Assembly: GCF_000003605.2 (NCBI RefSeq)
Contig: NW_003130873.1
Coordinates: 37,689-50,692 of the forward strand
Direction: 5' to 3'
Length of the DNA stretch: 13,004 nucleotides
Origin: Saccoglossus kowalevskii
Lineage: Eukaryota; Hemichordata; Enteropneusta; Harrimaniidae
Positions 1-8,343 of the stretch are shown in pieces (position 1 is the first letter of the stretch; each line of letters starts with the position of its first letter). The translations under genes were made by a program, and so were the position numbers. The notes beneath the pieces were generated by a model. The model saw nothing but the letters and a program-made list of their open reading frames with translations. It ran no database searches and was not told the DNA's origin.

Positions 1-234
1 CACGGAATGGTCGGCAGTATCGATCAAGTTCATCTACTAGTGTGACCTTCGTGGCTGGTGAAAAGCAAGATGCCGTATAATCTTTTAAACAGGCGCCAGA
101 CAAGGAGGAGTGAAAAGCCGTAATTTGATTCTACAATGGGCGTCATGAAATGTTGGAAAATTTCAGTCAACCAAAAAAACTGTTCACATGACAACAAAAA
201 ATATTCACTATATTTAATATGCATTATGTATTTG
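1..234. other. Left flank outside the inverted repeat, no assignable gene
   Basis: This stretch lies outside the left long inverted repeat. A plus frame from position 3 is open for 25 codons to a TAA at 78-80 and has a plausible coding look (serine run, then VTFVAGEKQDAV). It is too short to call, although it could be the tail of an exon cut by the window edge. The minus strand is open over 30-224 but resembles nothing I know and is AT-rich at one end. I assign no function. Confidence 0.3.
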
Positions 235-630
235 TTAGTAGCAAATGATCACGGTACGGCAGCTTACTTGTTTTCGAAGTGTTGCAATTGTTGATTCGTA
301 CTTCGTACAAAAAATAAATTCGTTGAATTGTTATGAAATGCAAGTAAAATTCAACTTAGTTTTATCGTAAGAAAATGATTTCGATTACATACTAACGCTC
401 CATGCCATACTATATCCGCCATGTTATCCATGCTGACGAGGTGTGTTTATTGACCAGATAGGTCAAGTCGCTCATCAAATAAACAAAATGCTGGATAGTG
501 CCCATGTGCTCAAATTACCATAAACATTTAAATATGTTAATGACAGTTCAGCGACCTCATGGTGAAAGCAACACGGAAGATATTTACCGATGTTTTAGTG
601 CGATCTTTTGGCTTCGTAATTCATGGCAAA
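235..630 (+). repeat. Left long terminal inverted repeat (~400 bp) of the large Mutator-like element
   Basis: This arm matches the reverse complement of 11850-12281 in several collinear blocks. The best block is 322-362, which pairs with 12068-12108 with one mismatch in 41 bp. Other matching blocks are TTAGTAG.AAATGATC at the outer end, CTTACTTGTTTTCGAA, TAGGTCAAGTCGCT, AAAATGCTGGAT.GTGCCCA, TGTTAATGACAG, and TCTTTTGGCTT...CATGG at the inner end. The arms differ by indels: the right arm has about 70 bp extra near 12185-12260, and the left has extra bases near 372-445. Long, diverged arms fit Mutator-type TIRs. The exact outer boundary is uncertain, and I found no clean 9-11 bp target duplication. 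Confidence 0.8.
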
Positions 631-1613
631 AAAAGGCGTAATTTTTTTTTTAATCTGCCCGATTTAAAAAAATGAATAAACGTATCGTCCCAAAAAAGAA
701 TGTACCGGGTGTAATTTTTCGGGGAAAAAAATAAACGTACCGGTACGTTTATTTGGGACAAGTAGCGTTCTGGGCAAGCTCTCCGAGTAGCGACATATTT
801 TTAACTTCGCATTGGCGTGATCAGTGGATTACGTAAATAAACCAACACTTTCAACGAGTACATGCCGACCCAACTAAACTTGAGGACGCATCTCATAGAA
901 CAATAGCTGTGGAAATCATAATGTAAATGTTGCGGAAATCAAGCATGGCGATAATGATTTTGAGCGAAGCATAGTCTGGCAAGCATCTCAGAGCAGCATT
1001 GAGCCGACACCACCACGACGTTTGAATCCCGGAGAGAGCAGTGTAAACCTCTTAAATCACGAGGTAAACTTTCAATTTACACAATATATAATCAATTCCT
1101 ACAACAATAATAAAAAGGCAGTTTTTCGGGCGAAACTCTCGCCAGGTTAGCAATAGTTTCTCACGATCACCAAACCCGAGACAAAAACGATAATACAAAG
1201 TGTATAAATACCATAATAAGCACAGTTTCTTACCTTTGAAATTGACGAGACACAATTTTGTCCATATAAGCGTTGCGCAAATAAAGATACAATTCCGGGA
1301 TACAACATCCTCACACAAAAGCGACTGATTTCCACCGAGATGAGAACTGCGTTTGCGTCATCAAAACTCGGATTAAACTCAGGTAATTTCGAGAAAAGTC
1401 GGATTTCCAGCAGTTTTGAAGGAAAAATGTTAAAAATCAAAGAAAAACACAGTGAAACTTTGAAGAATTGAAAAAATAACTTGATGTGCATAATAGCACC
1501 ACCAATTCCTGTCTCTGTACCAACTCTGAACTGAATTGGAACACACATTTGTGAGAAAAAGCTGGTAACGTGAAAATGTGCACACACGAATGCACAGACA
1601 CGACCCAAATTAA
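631..1613. other. Non-coding interior, no gene seen
   Basis: Apart from the palindrome cluster at 674-760, this stretch holds no credible gene. A long open minus frame crosses 1147-1719, but its product is rich in F, C, I and V without recognisable motifs, and it runs through the GC-rich hairpin at 1614-1649. I treat it as chance. A possible splice donor (CAAAG then GTAAGA) lies on the minus strand near 1232, so a non-coding or 5' exon cannot be excluded. Confidence 0.4.
674..760. repeat. Palindrome cluster around a perfect 26 bp palindrome
   Basis: Positions 729-754 form a perfect 26 bp palindrome centred between 741 and 742 (core ACGTACCGGTACGT). Diverged copies of the same word lie just upstream: AATAAACGTATCG-TCCC at about 674-690 and GTCCC...GTACCGG at about 687-708. 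The latter pairs with CCGGTACGTTTATTTGGGAC at 741-760. The cluster could extrude as a cruciform or mark a small foldback remnant just inside the left TIR. Function unknown. Confidence 0.75.
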
Positions 1614-1649
1614 TAGCCCCCGCCTGGATCACAGATCCGGCGGGGGCTA
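1614..1649. repeat. GC-rich hairpin (16 bp stem, 3 nt loop)
   Basis: The arms TAGCCCCCGCC-T-GGATC and GATCC-GGCGGGGGCTA pair over 16 bp, with a single bulged T and an ACA loop. This is very strong for such AT-rich DNA. A CTAG lies about 17 bp downstream on the plus strand, which loosely recalls a Helitron 3' end (hairpin then CTRR), but no matching 5' end was identified. It may instead be the terminus of another repeat. The structure is certain; its nature is not. Confidence 0.8.
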
Positions 1650-1982
1650 AAAAAGGAAAAAGATCTCTAGCTGGATAAAAAATAAGAAATCGAATACTAT
1701 TTTTCTCCAAGAGACACATAGCACATTAGAAAATGAGATATTGGTCAAGCCAGTCTGAGGGGAATGTTTTTACTCACATGGCAAAACTAACAGCAGGGGT
1801 GTCATGGTTATACTCAGAAATTGTAATTATAAAATTAATGTCAGTCATATTAGCAACAATGGGAGGTATATAATACTTGATATCACATTTGGAACTAGAA
1901 ATTTTTTATTAAGGAGGGTCGCTACTATGGGTAATGTTACACAGTAATTTTCTGAAACTCTGTACTCTAATACCACGGTGGA
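1650..1982. other. Non-coding stretch, nothing recognisable
   Basis: AT-rich sequence with no supported open frame, RNA gene or repeat on either strand. Confidence 0.4.
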
Positions 1983-2031
1983 AGGGAAGGTGCATCAGTC
2001 AAGACAACTAACTATACATGGCACCTTCCCT
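1983..2031. repeat. Inverted repeat with 11 bp arms
   Basis: AGGGAAGGTGC (1983-1993) pairs perfectly with GCACCTTCCCT (2021-2031) across a 27 nt loop. It lies immediately before the degenerate tandem repeat at 2038-2267. It is probably a small transposon relic or part of that repeat family. Confidence 0.6.
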
Positions 2032-2037
2032 AGTTAT

Positions 2038-2267
2038 GTGATCACTTTCGATCAATCTAGGGTGGGGTGTATATTTTACCTATCATATCCAGGGTGTTAT
2101 GGGATCAAATTATGACCAATCCAAAGTAAAAGAGTTGGGTAGGGTATGCTTTATTTACCTGCTACATCCTGTGTGTTACAATGTATGTGATCATGTTATG
2201 ACCAATCTAGGGGAGGTGATTTGGGGTAGGGAGAGGGGCCGTTTTTTATTTACTCCTATCACACAGA
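2038..2267. repeat. Degenerate tandem repeat, about three units
   Basis: Three diverged units begin near 2038, 2101 and 2187 and are about 63-86 bp long. Each starts with a form of GTGATCA..TTATGACCAATCTAGGG, followed by a G-rich block (GGGTAGGG), then TTTATTTACCT.CTA(C)ATCC and GTGTTA. The middle and last units align best; the first is shorter. The open plus frame at 2099-2287 runs through this repeat and is not a gene. Confidence 0.6.
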
Positions 2268-2422
2268 AGAATGAAGATGGCAAGTAATGGAAAAGTCACA
2301 TAAATACAAAAATTCATTTTATTTTCTGAGTAAACCTAAATGCATGTACATATACATTTTAGTTTATTTCTATTAGAGATATGATTCTGGTAGACTAGTA
2401 AACAATAAATGTGTAATACATG

Positions 2423-2453
2423 TACAGTACAGTTCTCGCGGAAGCTTTGGCTT
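2423..2453 (+). repeat. Left TIR of the Tc1/mariner-like MITE
   Basis: This 31 bp segment is an exact reverse complement of 3269-3299. If the outermost TA is the target duplication, the TIR proper starts CAGTACAGTTCTCGCGG. Inside it lie repeated short words of the GGCATCA(T) type. Confidence 0.9.
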
Positions 2454-3297
2454 TTGTGGCATCATTGTCGCCTACGCATGGCTTCGATGTCGCCTCAACA
2501 TCGCATCATTGAAAATTGAAGCTGTGTTCGCCTCTCTTATTTTGTGGCATCATCGTGGCCTCAGCTTCGCAGTCTCATGGCATCAACATGGCATCAGCTT
2601 CAAAGTATTGTGACATGAGTATGACCTCATTATTTTCACATGGAAAGGCAGTAGAGAAAAAACACATGTACAGAAGTTCGATATGTAATCGACTTGAAAT
2701 TCAAAGAGTAAAATGACATTTTAAACAGATATCTTGTTTAATTATTTAATGTTGCGAGTATTGGGTACCAAAAACTATGTGAAGTACATTGCAATCTGCA
2801 AGGTGACAAGTGTCATATTGACTGCAAGGAAAAATGTGATAAATTTAAATCACACGATGCAATCATCGTTCGGAAACAACACAATTTGCTATACGAAATG
2901 AAACTGTTCTTGTTATAAAATTACCTTACTTTCGTTCATTTTATTTGCTGGTAAGAGAACAGATTCAGATTCCTCATTTTGGTGGTATTTTTCTGTGTTT
3001 CGTTTAGTTTTAGCCGAGTCCGACCCCATGCCAGGATCTATGAAAACCAGAAAATTGTTAGTCGTCCGAATTTTTGCACAGTCGAAAATAAAGCGAAAAT
3101 TCAACAAGCGGTCGCAAAAGTGAGCGATTGAAAAGCGGAAGCGGGCGAGATGCCACATTGTCGCCATAATGAGGCCATAATGAAGCAAAGCGATAACCGC
3201 CTGACTTTTTAATGTCGCGACATTGATGCGATGCTGAAGCCAGAACAATGCGATGCTGAAGCGAAGTGAAGCCAAAGCTTCCGCGAGAACTGTACTG
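2425..3297. mobile_element. Non-autonomous MITE (~870 bp), Tc1/mariner-like
   Basis: Perfect inverted ends starting CAGTACAGTTCTC, flanked by TA on both sides, fit a Tc1/mariner-type element, whose integration duplicates TA. Subterminal arrays of short degenerate words flank the core: GGCATCA-like words at about 2457-2600, and GCGATGCTGAAG repeated at about 3229-3262. No transposase is present, so it depends on another element. The minus-strand open frame through the right half is mostly a translation of these subterminal repeats, but it includes an exon-like segment at 2925-3029. The element sits between the large element's left TIR and the end of its gene. Element and TIRs are seen directly; the superfamily is inferred from the TA and the CAGT start. 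Confidence 0.8.
2925..3029 (-). CDS. Possible short coding exon inside the MITE, unknown product
   Basis: From an ATG at 3029-3027 the minus strand encodes 35 residues rich in charged and polar side chains (beginning MGSDSAKTKRNTEKY). It ends exactly at a good splice donor, AAG then GTAATT. A strong acceptor (TTTTTCCTTGCAG) follows on the same strand and ends at 2822, but phase-0 joining gives only two codons before TGA. A second acceptor-like CAG nearby also gives only a few codons before TAG. The composition contrasts with the repeat-derived translation on either side. It could be a captured 5' exon of a host or transposon gene. I do not recognise it, and chance remains possible. Confidence 0.25.
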
Positions 3298-3299
3298 TA
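3269..3299 (-). repeat. Right TIR of the Tc1/mariner-like MITE
   Basis: Exact reverse complement of 2423-2453 (31 bp). It is followed by TTATAAG. Just inside it lie three copies of GATGCTGAAG-type words. Confidence 0.9.
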
Positions 3300-3481
3300 T
3301 ATTATAAGATCATTTTGCTCAATATACACAAATAAGATACAATATATATCCCTGAAAGGTATTACATAGGGTACATTTGCAGTGTCAAATCATGTTTGAT
3401 CACAGTGCATTAATAGGACAATCACTAAAAATTACTTTTGATCAGTTTGATTCAAAATATGTAGTGACAGAGTTTATGATC
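3300..3481. other. Sequence between the MITE and the end of the transposase-exonuclease gene
   Basis: AT-rich, with no open frame of note. It would be the 3' untranslated and downstream part of the minus-strand gene. I see no clear polyadenylation signal. Confidence 0.35.
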
Positions 3482-4770
3482 CTATTTGATCTTGTTACTC
3501 TTAGCCTTTCCATTATGTAATTCTGTGAAAAGTGAACGTATACCATCAGCACCTCTACTTTGAAAGGCAATACGCAAATGCTGATGTTGAAGACAATGAT
3601 GCAATTTTTTTAGCCATGGATTTTGAGATTGTACAAGACTCAATCATAGGATTCAATGTTGACAGATTAAACCTTTTCCTGTCCTGGAAGTGAATGACCT
3701 GAAGAATATTGTCTTTTGTGAAAGAGTGAATTAAACTATTACTTGATTAGATTGCAAAAACAGTTCTTGCAATGCTATGACATCATTCTGTGCATTATGT
3801 GCCTCATAGGTTTTGTAAAGAATAGAAATCCTGCACAACAGGTCTGAAATTCCTCAATAAAGTTACAGCGTTGTAAAGACCTAATAATTAAACGACTGTC
3901 AAATAAATACCCATTATGATTAACTAAAACAACATTTGGAATTAATTTCAACCATAAAAGGAAATTTGAGAGCCCCTCTTTCCAAGGCACTGAATTAACT
4001 TCATTACCATCATAAAACATTTTGCCAGTATTTTGATTAACTGAAATTTTTTGTTGCCAATTCTGCACCAAAAGACATAGATTTTGAAGGAAATGTGTAT
4101 GCATTGAAGCAATTGTCTCCATGCACACCTGCTATCTGCACAATACCTGCTTGTGTATCTGAAATAAGAAAAAAAAAAAAAATTAGCAGTAGGTAAATAA
4201 ATGTACATGTTTGTACTCATTTCATTGCACTCATTGCATCCCCCCTAACAATATCTGTGTATCTGAAATTGTTCACACAGGGACACACACCCATACAGAC
4301 ACATGCACACAGATACACCAAACTCATTACCTCCCATGTGAGCAAAAAGTCATAATTAATTTTTAGTGAATCTGATTCACAAACAATTCAGTGCATGCAT
4401 AAACACTCAACTTATATTGCAAGGTAAGTAAATACATTTCATTCTCACCTAAGCCTGTAGTCTCCAGATCAAAAACAACAAAGTTAACTGATGTATCAGT
4501 GAGTGGTGTACGACCAGGTGGTATGACAGGATCTGGAATTTCATTGATATCTAGAGTTACAGGACTGAATGTAATATTGCTTTCGTAGCTATCACCTTCT
4601 CAAACTTCATGGGCAACATTACACTTATACTTTCCTTCTTTAAGCTCGATACGTCTTCTTTTGAATTCTTTTGATGATTGTTTTGTTTTTTTATGCTTTC
4701 TAATTTTATCTAACTTGAGGCCCTGCGTCACAGTATGGCGTCCTGGAGATAGGCCTATGCTTTTGTTAAC
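3482..4770 (-). pseudogene. Basic linker, DEDDh exonuclease domain and C-terminal tail of the same gene
   Basis: The exon 4770-4449 begins VNKSIGLSPG, passes through a lysine-rich stretch (KIRKHKKTKQSSKEFKRRR) and a TGA at 4600-4602, and ends FVVFDLETTGL, exonuclease motif I (first Asp codon 4468-4470). The next exon, from 4158, gives DTQAGIVQIAGVHGDN. A one-base gain in a T6 run at 4047-4052 breaks the frame. Motif II follows as VNHNGYLFD (His codon 3916-3918, Asp 3898-3900). After a deletion and shift comes motif III, HNAQNDVIALQEL (His 3797-3799, Asp 3782-3784). About 30 residues that normally separate motifs II and III seem lost. The tail resumes as IHSFTKDNILQV, FNLSTLNPMIES and SKSMAKKIA, then after one more shift as RIAFQSRGADGIRSLFTE. 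Exonucleases of this type remove nucleotides from 3' ends; a role in processing transposon ends is speculation. Confidence 0.85.
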
Positions 4771-4865
4771 CTGTGAATGGTATAATAAAATAACATTAGA
4801 CCATAAATATATTAGTTATTATTGAGTAAAAAGACAAGTTGGTTTATTGACCAATTTTAAGTGTT

Positions 4866-4879
4866 GTTTCCATGGTAAC
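4866..4879. promoter_or_regulatory. X-box-like palindromic site
   Basis: GTTTCCATGGTAAC fits the RFX-factor X-box pattern (GTNRCC, short spacer, RGYAAC) except for a T in place of the purine at the fourth position of the left half. It lies in the intron near the foldback insertion. Sites this short arise by chance, so a regulatory role is only a possibility. Confidence 0.25.
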
Positions 4880-4956
4880 CAGCTATAATTGGTCGGGTTT
4901 GCAATGGTGCTTACGTGATTGATTAATGGAGTTTTTGTAACAGTATCATTTACTAT

Positions 4957-5634
4957 GTTCACGTTACGGGATCTCGGCACGTGTTGAAATTTTTAATTCG
5001 TTGTGTTTGCAGAGGGATTACAGCAGTTGCAGTCACGTTATTCGGGGCCCACTTAGGACTGAGTCGGCTCGTGCCGAAATCACGCCTTCATTCGTCGATC
5101 TGTTGGCCCAAACATGGAAAACGATACGCATATGATAATAATAGTAATTGTTATAGTGAAATTATATCCATTTATTACTATGGTGTTTACTACGAGCCAT
5201 CGTGTACATGAACGGCAAAGAAGATTCGAAACACAATTATTTTTTTCATGTCAATTTAGTATTGCAAGAAAATAGCTGTTGCAGCAGCACATAAATAAGC
5301 GTCGCTGACAACGGTTTGCATTCATTTCATTCATTCCTACAGCATCCGATCATATACTAGTATATCTGAATTTCCTTTCATCGTCATTTCATACTAGTAT
5401 CAATCAACTTATGTTTTTCTTAAATTTACCACAGAGGGCGTGATTTCGGCTCGTGCTGAGCGTTCAGGCAGAAAATCTCGGCACGTGCCGAGTTTCGATC
5501 CCAAGCATTTATCAGAACCGAGATCGAGTTCTTTTCAGCACGTGCCGACTCGGTCCCAACCGTTCACACATAAGTTTCAGCACGTGCCGACTCGATCCCG
5601 AGTCTCGGCACGTGCCGAGATCTCTAACGTGAAC
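4957..5634. mobile_element. Foldback/MITE-like element with CACGTG palindromes
   Basis: The ends are inverted. GTTCACGTTACGGGATCTCGGCACGTG at 4957-4983 mirrors CACGTGCCGAGATCTCTAACGTGAAC at 5609-5634, with one gap and about one mismatch. An inner pair (5065-5086 and 5437-5458) shares 14 exact bases. CACGTG occurs at 4978, 5482, 5539, 5581 and 5609, and two copies sit in the perfect 16 bp palindrome CTCGGCACGTGCCGAG (5477-5492 and 5604-5619). The outer sequence has ACTAT on the left (4952-4956) and again three bases beyond the right arm, a possible target duplication. No transposase is encoded. The open plus frame over 5440-5721 simply translates these repeats. Confidence 0.65.
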
Positions 5635-6077
5635 GCCACTATTGTAAGTATTATTAATAAGACATTGGTCATGTTTGATATTTTGATTAGTGAACAGTTC
5701 CATTACAATAGCAAAGGATAAATGAAAAGTAGGGGTACACAAACATGTTTCTATGCAAATATTGACTTTGTTTTTACCAAAATACATAACATTTGATTGT
5801 TTCAAATCTGGTTCATGCATTTTATATTTTTTTTGGTTTCAAAAATATGATATAAATGACCATCCTTAATATTTCAAATTGATTAAAGAAACAATATTTT
5901 ATTTTGCAATATTAAGAAAATTTACTAAAAATAATAATAATTTATTCAGTTTTTGTTAAACAGTAAATTTAATTTCACCAAATTCTAGAGGGAAAGCAAT
6001 ATACTGACCTACCAAATAATAAACTATACGATATACAAGTATTGGTAAAGACAAACTATCAGAACCACAACATTTAT

Positions 6078-8181
6078 TTATTTGATACTCTTGTGAGATA
6101 CATATGAACAACCTTCATTTTTCTGTGCTACTGCTGAACTAACTCTAATTCTGAGGAGCTATAGTGATGGGATTGAGGAGCTTTTGATGCTACGGTGTTG
6201 TTCAAACTTTCAATAGCCTGACTAGACCTGAGACAACTCAATTTTTCTTTCTGCCTGGCATATTTATTAAACATGGCACTGAAATTTTGACTGAGAGATT
6301 CTCCTTGTAAATCTTGGCCCGTGGCAAGGTTTTATGTTTATAGTGTTCTGGTTTTGATAAATATTGACACCATAATGCATTGCAATTTTCATGTGAACCA
6401 AATGCATTTGGCACAATATTTAATATCGCTGAACTGAGACCTTCCGGATTTCCCTCATTCTGTGCACAAGCTTCTTCAAATAGCTAATGACAGATACAGT
6501 AAGATGCTTGTGTTTGTTTCTAAGAGCATACAAGTCATTTCCTAATGTTTTTTTAACATGATTCTTGTCACTTCGCTTCTTTATTTTATGGTTAAACTGA
6601 TGTCTAGCATGTGCTATAGTGGTGCTATCGTCATCGCCTACAAGAGTGTCTACTATTACATCACTACTTTTTGCCTTTTCTAACATCTCTATAACCATGC
6701 TAGCTTCCATTGCCCTTGCCCAACCTGTCCAGTTGTTTCTACAATCATGTGACTTAGCCTTAACTCTCAACTTCTTTGCATATTGACATGTACTACAGCT
6801 CTTACTTTGTACTGCATATCTTATGCACTTTCCAGTTAGTTCACTTATCATTGTTGCATGACCTTTCAAATAAATATCAAAAACAACAATTTTTTTTTAA
6901 AATGTTTAAACTTGAACATATCTACTCCCTGTCCCTATAAACATCAATCATAAGAAAACATACATGTATTTATTTTAACCAACCTGAAAGACTATTGTAA
7001 CTTCTTCCACTACCACGTTTTTGCCATGCCCCATCTACTGATGCTGTAATGTTTACAGTAGTTCCTGGAAAAAAAAAACATGACCAGTGAGATTAAAAGT
7101 GCACATGTTTTCCAAATATTTACATTTGTCTAACCTGAACAATGTTTCATCATAATATCTAAAATTATAGATATATAATATACTGACCTTCAAGTTCAGA
7201 ATTGTCATGTTCATCTGATATTGCATGTACAGGTTTTTCTTTAGTCCTGAATAGTTAAAAAAAAATCATTAAAAAAATATACCCGTCCAGTAAAATTGTG
7301 TGTACATGTAATATGTAAAATTACTTAACCAAAAAAGGTAACTTACAGTGTGGCCTTTTTTTCATCTCCCAACAATTGCAGTAACGAAGCATTAGCTATT
7401 TTTTCAATCGCAGCTTCAACCTCTCTCTCTCTCCCTGGACTTCAAGCTTTTATGATGTATACCAGGTACATTCAAAGTACTAATTGCCTTTCACCAACTC
7501 CAGCATGTAACATACCTGAAAACACATTTATGTAATTTATAATTATATTCATCTTACTGATCGAACTGTACTCACTTTGAAAAATATATCATTTCTAGCA
7601 TCTACAACTTGAATACATATAACAGCAGCAATAACATACCATAAAGCTATGCAACTTACCGATTGCGAGTTTGGAATTAATATCCCAAACGGGTAATCTT
7701 GTTATCTTTCCGTCCTGTCTTTGCCTGCTGCCTGTATATACGCGATTAATAAGTAAACACCCTGAATTATCACACTGGATGTATAGGACACATCCAAGGC
7801 CGTAACACTTGTCACTTACACAGGAGCTCAGACGCAACGATGCACTACATGCATCAAGGTCTCTAGCAAGCACTCCAAGATCTACAACACGAGGACCCAC
7901 CTTCCAATCAGACAATTGCACACTGTCCCCTACAGGAAAACAATCATCGTCTAGGTGATTGCCTTTACCTGGAGAAGTCACTACTTCTTCCTGTGCTGAA
8001 TGTTGATGACAACAGGTACACTGCCGCTAGGTTCGGCGGCTCGACTGTGGTAGGAATGATCGTCATTAGGATCGTACACTGTTTCACCGCTTGTTACACG
8101 TTTGTAACTGCCATCTAACCGTACAATCTCTCGCTCGAAAACTCCACGAGTAAAAAATTTGCCGTTTTTATTACGAAACAT
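6078..8181 (-). pseudogene. Transposase part of the pseudogene (exons 1-5)
   Basis: Exon 1 (8181-7660) carries GVFEREIVRLDG near the N-terminus and then WKVGPRVVDLGVLARDLDAC with paired cysteines. It ends LAIG at a GTAAGT donor. Exon 2 (7515-7347) begins MLHAGVGERQL and continues in another frame as STLNVPGIHHKSLKSRERE, then returns to the first frame after a GA run. Exon 3 (7246-7188) is short and acidic. Exon 4 (7064-6984) holds the family signature DGAWQKRGSGRSYNSLSG at about 7006-7035. Exon 5 starts GHATMISELTGKC and has SCSTCQYAKK, HDCRNNW, the acidic GDDDSTT at about 6627-6638 and ISYLKKL. It then continues through frame breaks as QNEGNPEGL, NIVPNAFGSHENC, SLNNTVASKAP and RVSSAVAQKNEGCSYVSH. 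The domain would cut and join the element's ends in the nucleus. GDDD probably contributes catalytic acidic residues (inference). Confidence 0.85.
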
Positions 8182-8343
8182 ACTTGTACAGGAATTTAAA
8201 CACAGCGCTTCATAAAAAAAGTGTTTGACCTGACCTCCAATGTTTACCTTGAGATTTACGGTGCACGCGCATAGACATGCATGTATGCGCAGAAAAATGC
8301 GCAGTTTAGAAAAAAAAGTTAGCCGCATCCCACGTTAATGTAA
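8182..8343 (-). promoter_or_regulatory. Likely upstream region of the transposase gene, truncated by the LINE
   Basis: About 160 bp lie between the transposase ATG (8181-8179) and the LINE fragment. The minus frame stays open through here to 8328, so an earlier start (MRLTFF...) is possible, but the sequence reads as non-coding and MFRNKNGKFF fits the family better. No TATA box or initiator is evident. Confidence 0.3.

Larger units (their letters stand above)
4771..6077 (-). other. Intron of the transposase-exonuclease gene, hosting an insertion
   Basis: The intron's 3' end is well defined: ...CATTCACAG precedes the exon start at 4770. The 5' donor near 6078-6089 is degraded. An A may have been gained in AAG-GTATC, because the expected reading ...CSYVSHK then VNKSIGLSPG would join well there. 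A 680 bp foldback element occupies 4957-5634. The rest (5635-6077 and 4771-4956) is AT-rich with no gene. Confidence 0.5.
3482..8181 (-). pseudogene. Mutator-like transposase fused to a DEDDh exonuclease, multi-exon, decayed
   Basis: On the minus strand seven exons can be followed by splice sites with agreeing phases: 8181-7660, 7515-7347, 7246-7188, 7064-6984, 6862 to about 6078, 4770-4449, and 4158-3482. In order they encode an N-terminal leader (starts MFRNKNGKFF), the transposase N-terminal part, the transposase core, a basic linker, the exonuclease domain, and a C-terminal tail ending near LFTELHNGKAKSNKIK. I recognise the order as that of metazoan proteins carrying the Mutator-like transposase domain with a C-terminal exonuclease. 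Lesions: frame breaks near 8000, 7475, 7425, 6464, 6322, 6147, 4050, 3808, 3731 and 3600, plus an in-frame TGA at 4600-4602. The donor after about 6089 is unclear. About ten lesions make it a pseudogene. The foldback element lies in the intron between 6078 and 4770, and a LINE fragment lies about 160 bp upstream of the start. Confidence 0.85.

Noticed and set aside
225-300. Possible 9-11 bp target-site duplication outside the long inverted repeats
   Set aside because: The outer sequences (GCATTATGTATTTG on the left, GCATTCATTTTTG on the right) resemble each other but are inexact and are not placed at equal distance from the arms.
985-1045. B-box-like GTTTGAATCCC suggesting a tRNA or tRNA-derived SINE
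   Set aside because: No convincing A-box at the right distance and no cloverleaf stems can be formed.
1147-1719. 190-codon open minus frame
   Set aside because: It runs through a GC-rich hairpin and AT-rich DNA, has no motif I recognise, and its F/C/I/V-rich composition looks like chance translation.
2516-2716. 66-codon open plus frame inside the MITE
   Set aside because: It translates the GGCATCA-type subterminal words; no protein features.
3948-4220. 90-codon minus frame overlapping the exonuclease exon
   Set aside because: It is an alternative frame of the exonuclease coding sequence and crosses the intron boundary and the poly-T tract.
5440-5820. Open frames on both strands (93 and 102 codons)
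   Set aside because: They translate the CACGTG palindromes and inverted arms of the foldback element; the symmetry of the DNA explains the openness on both strands.
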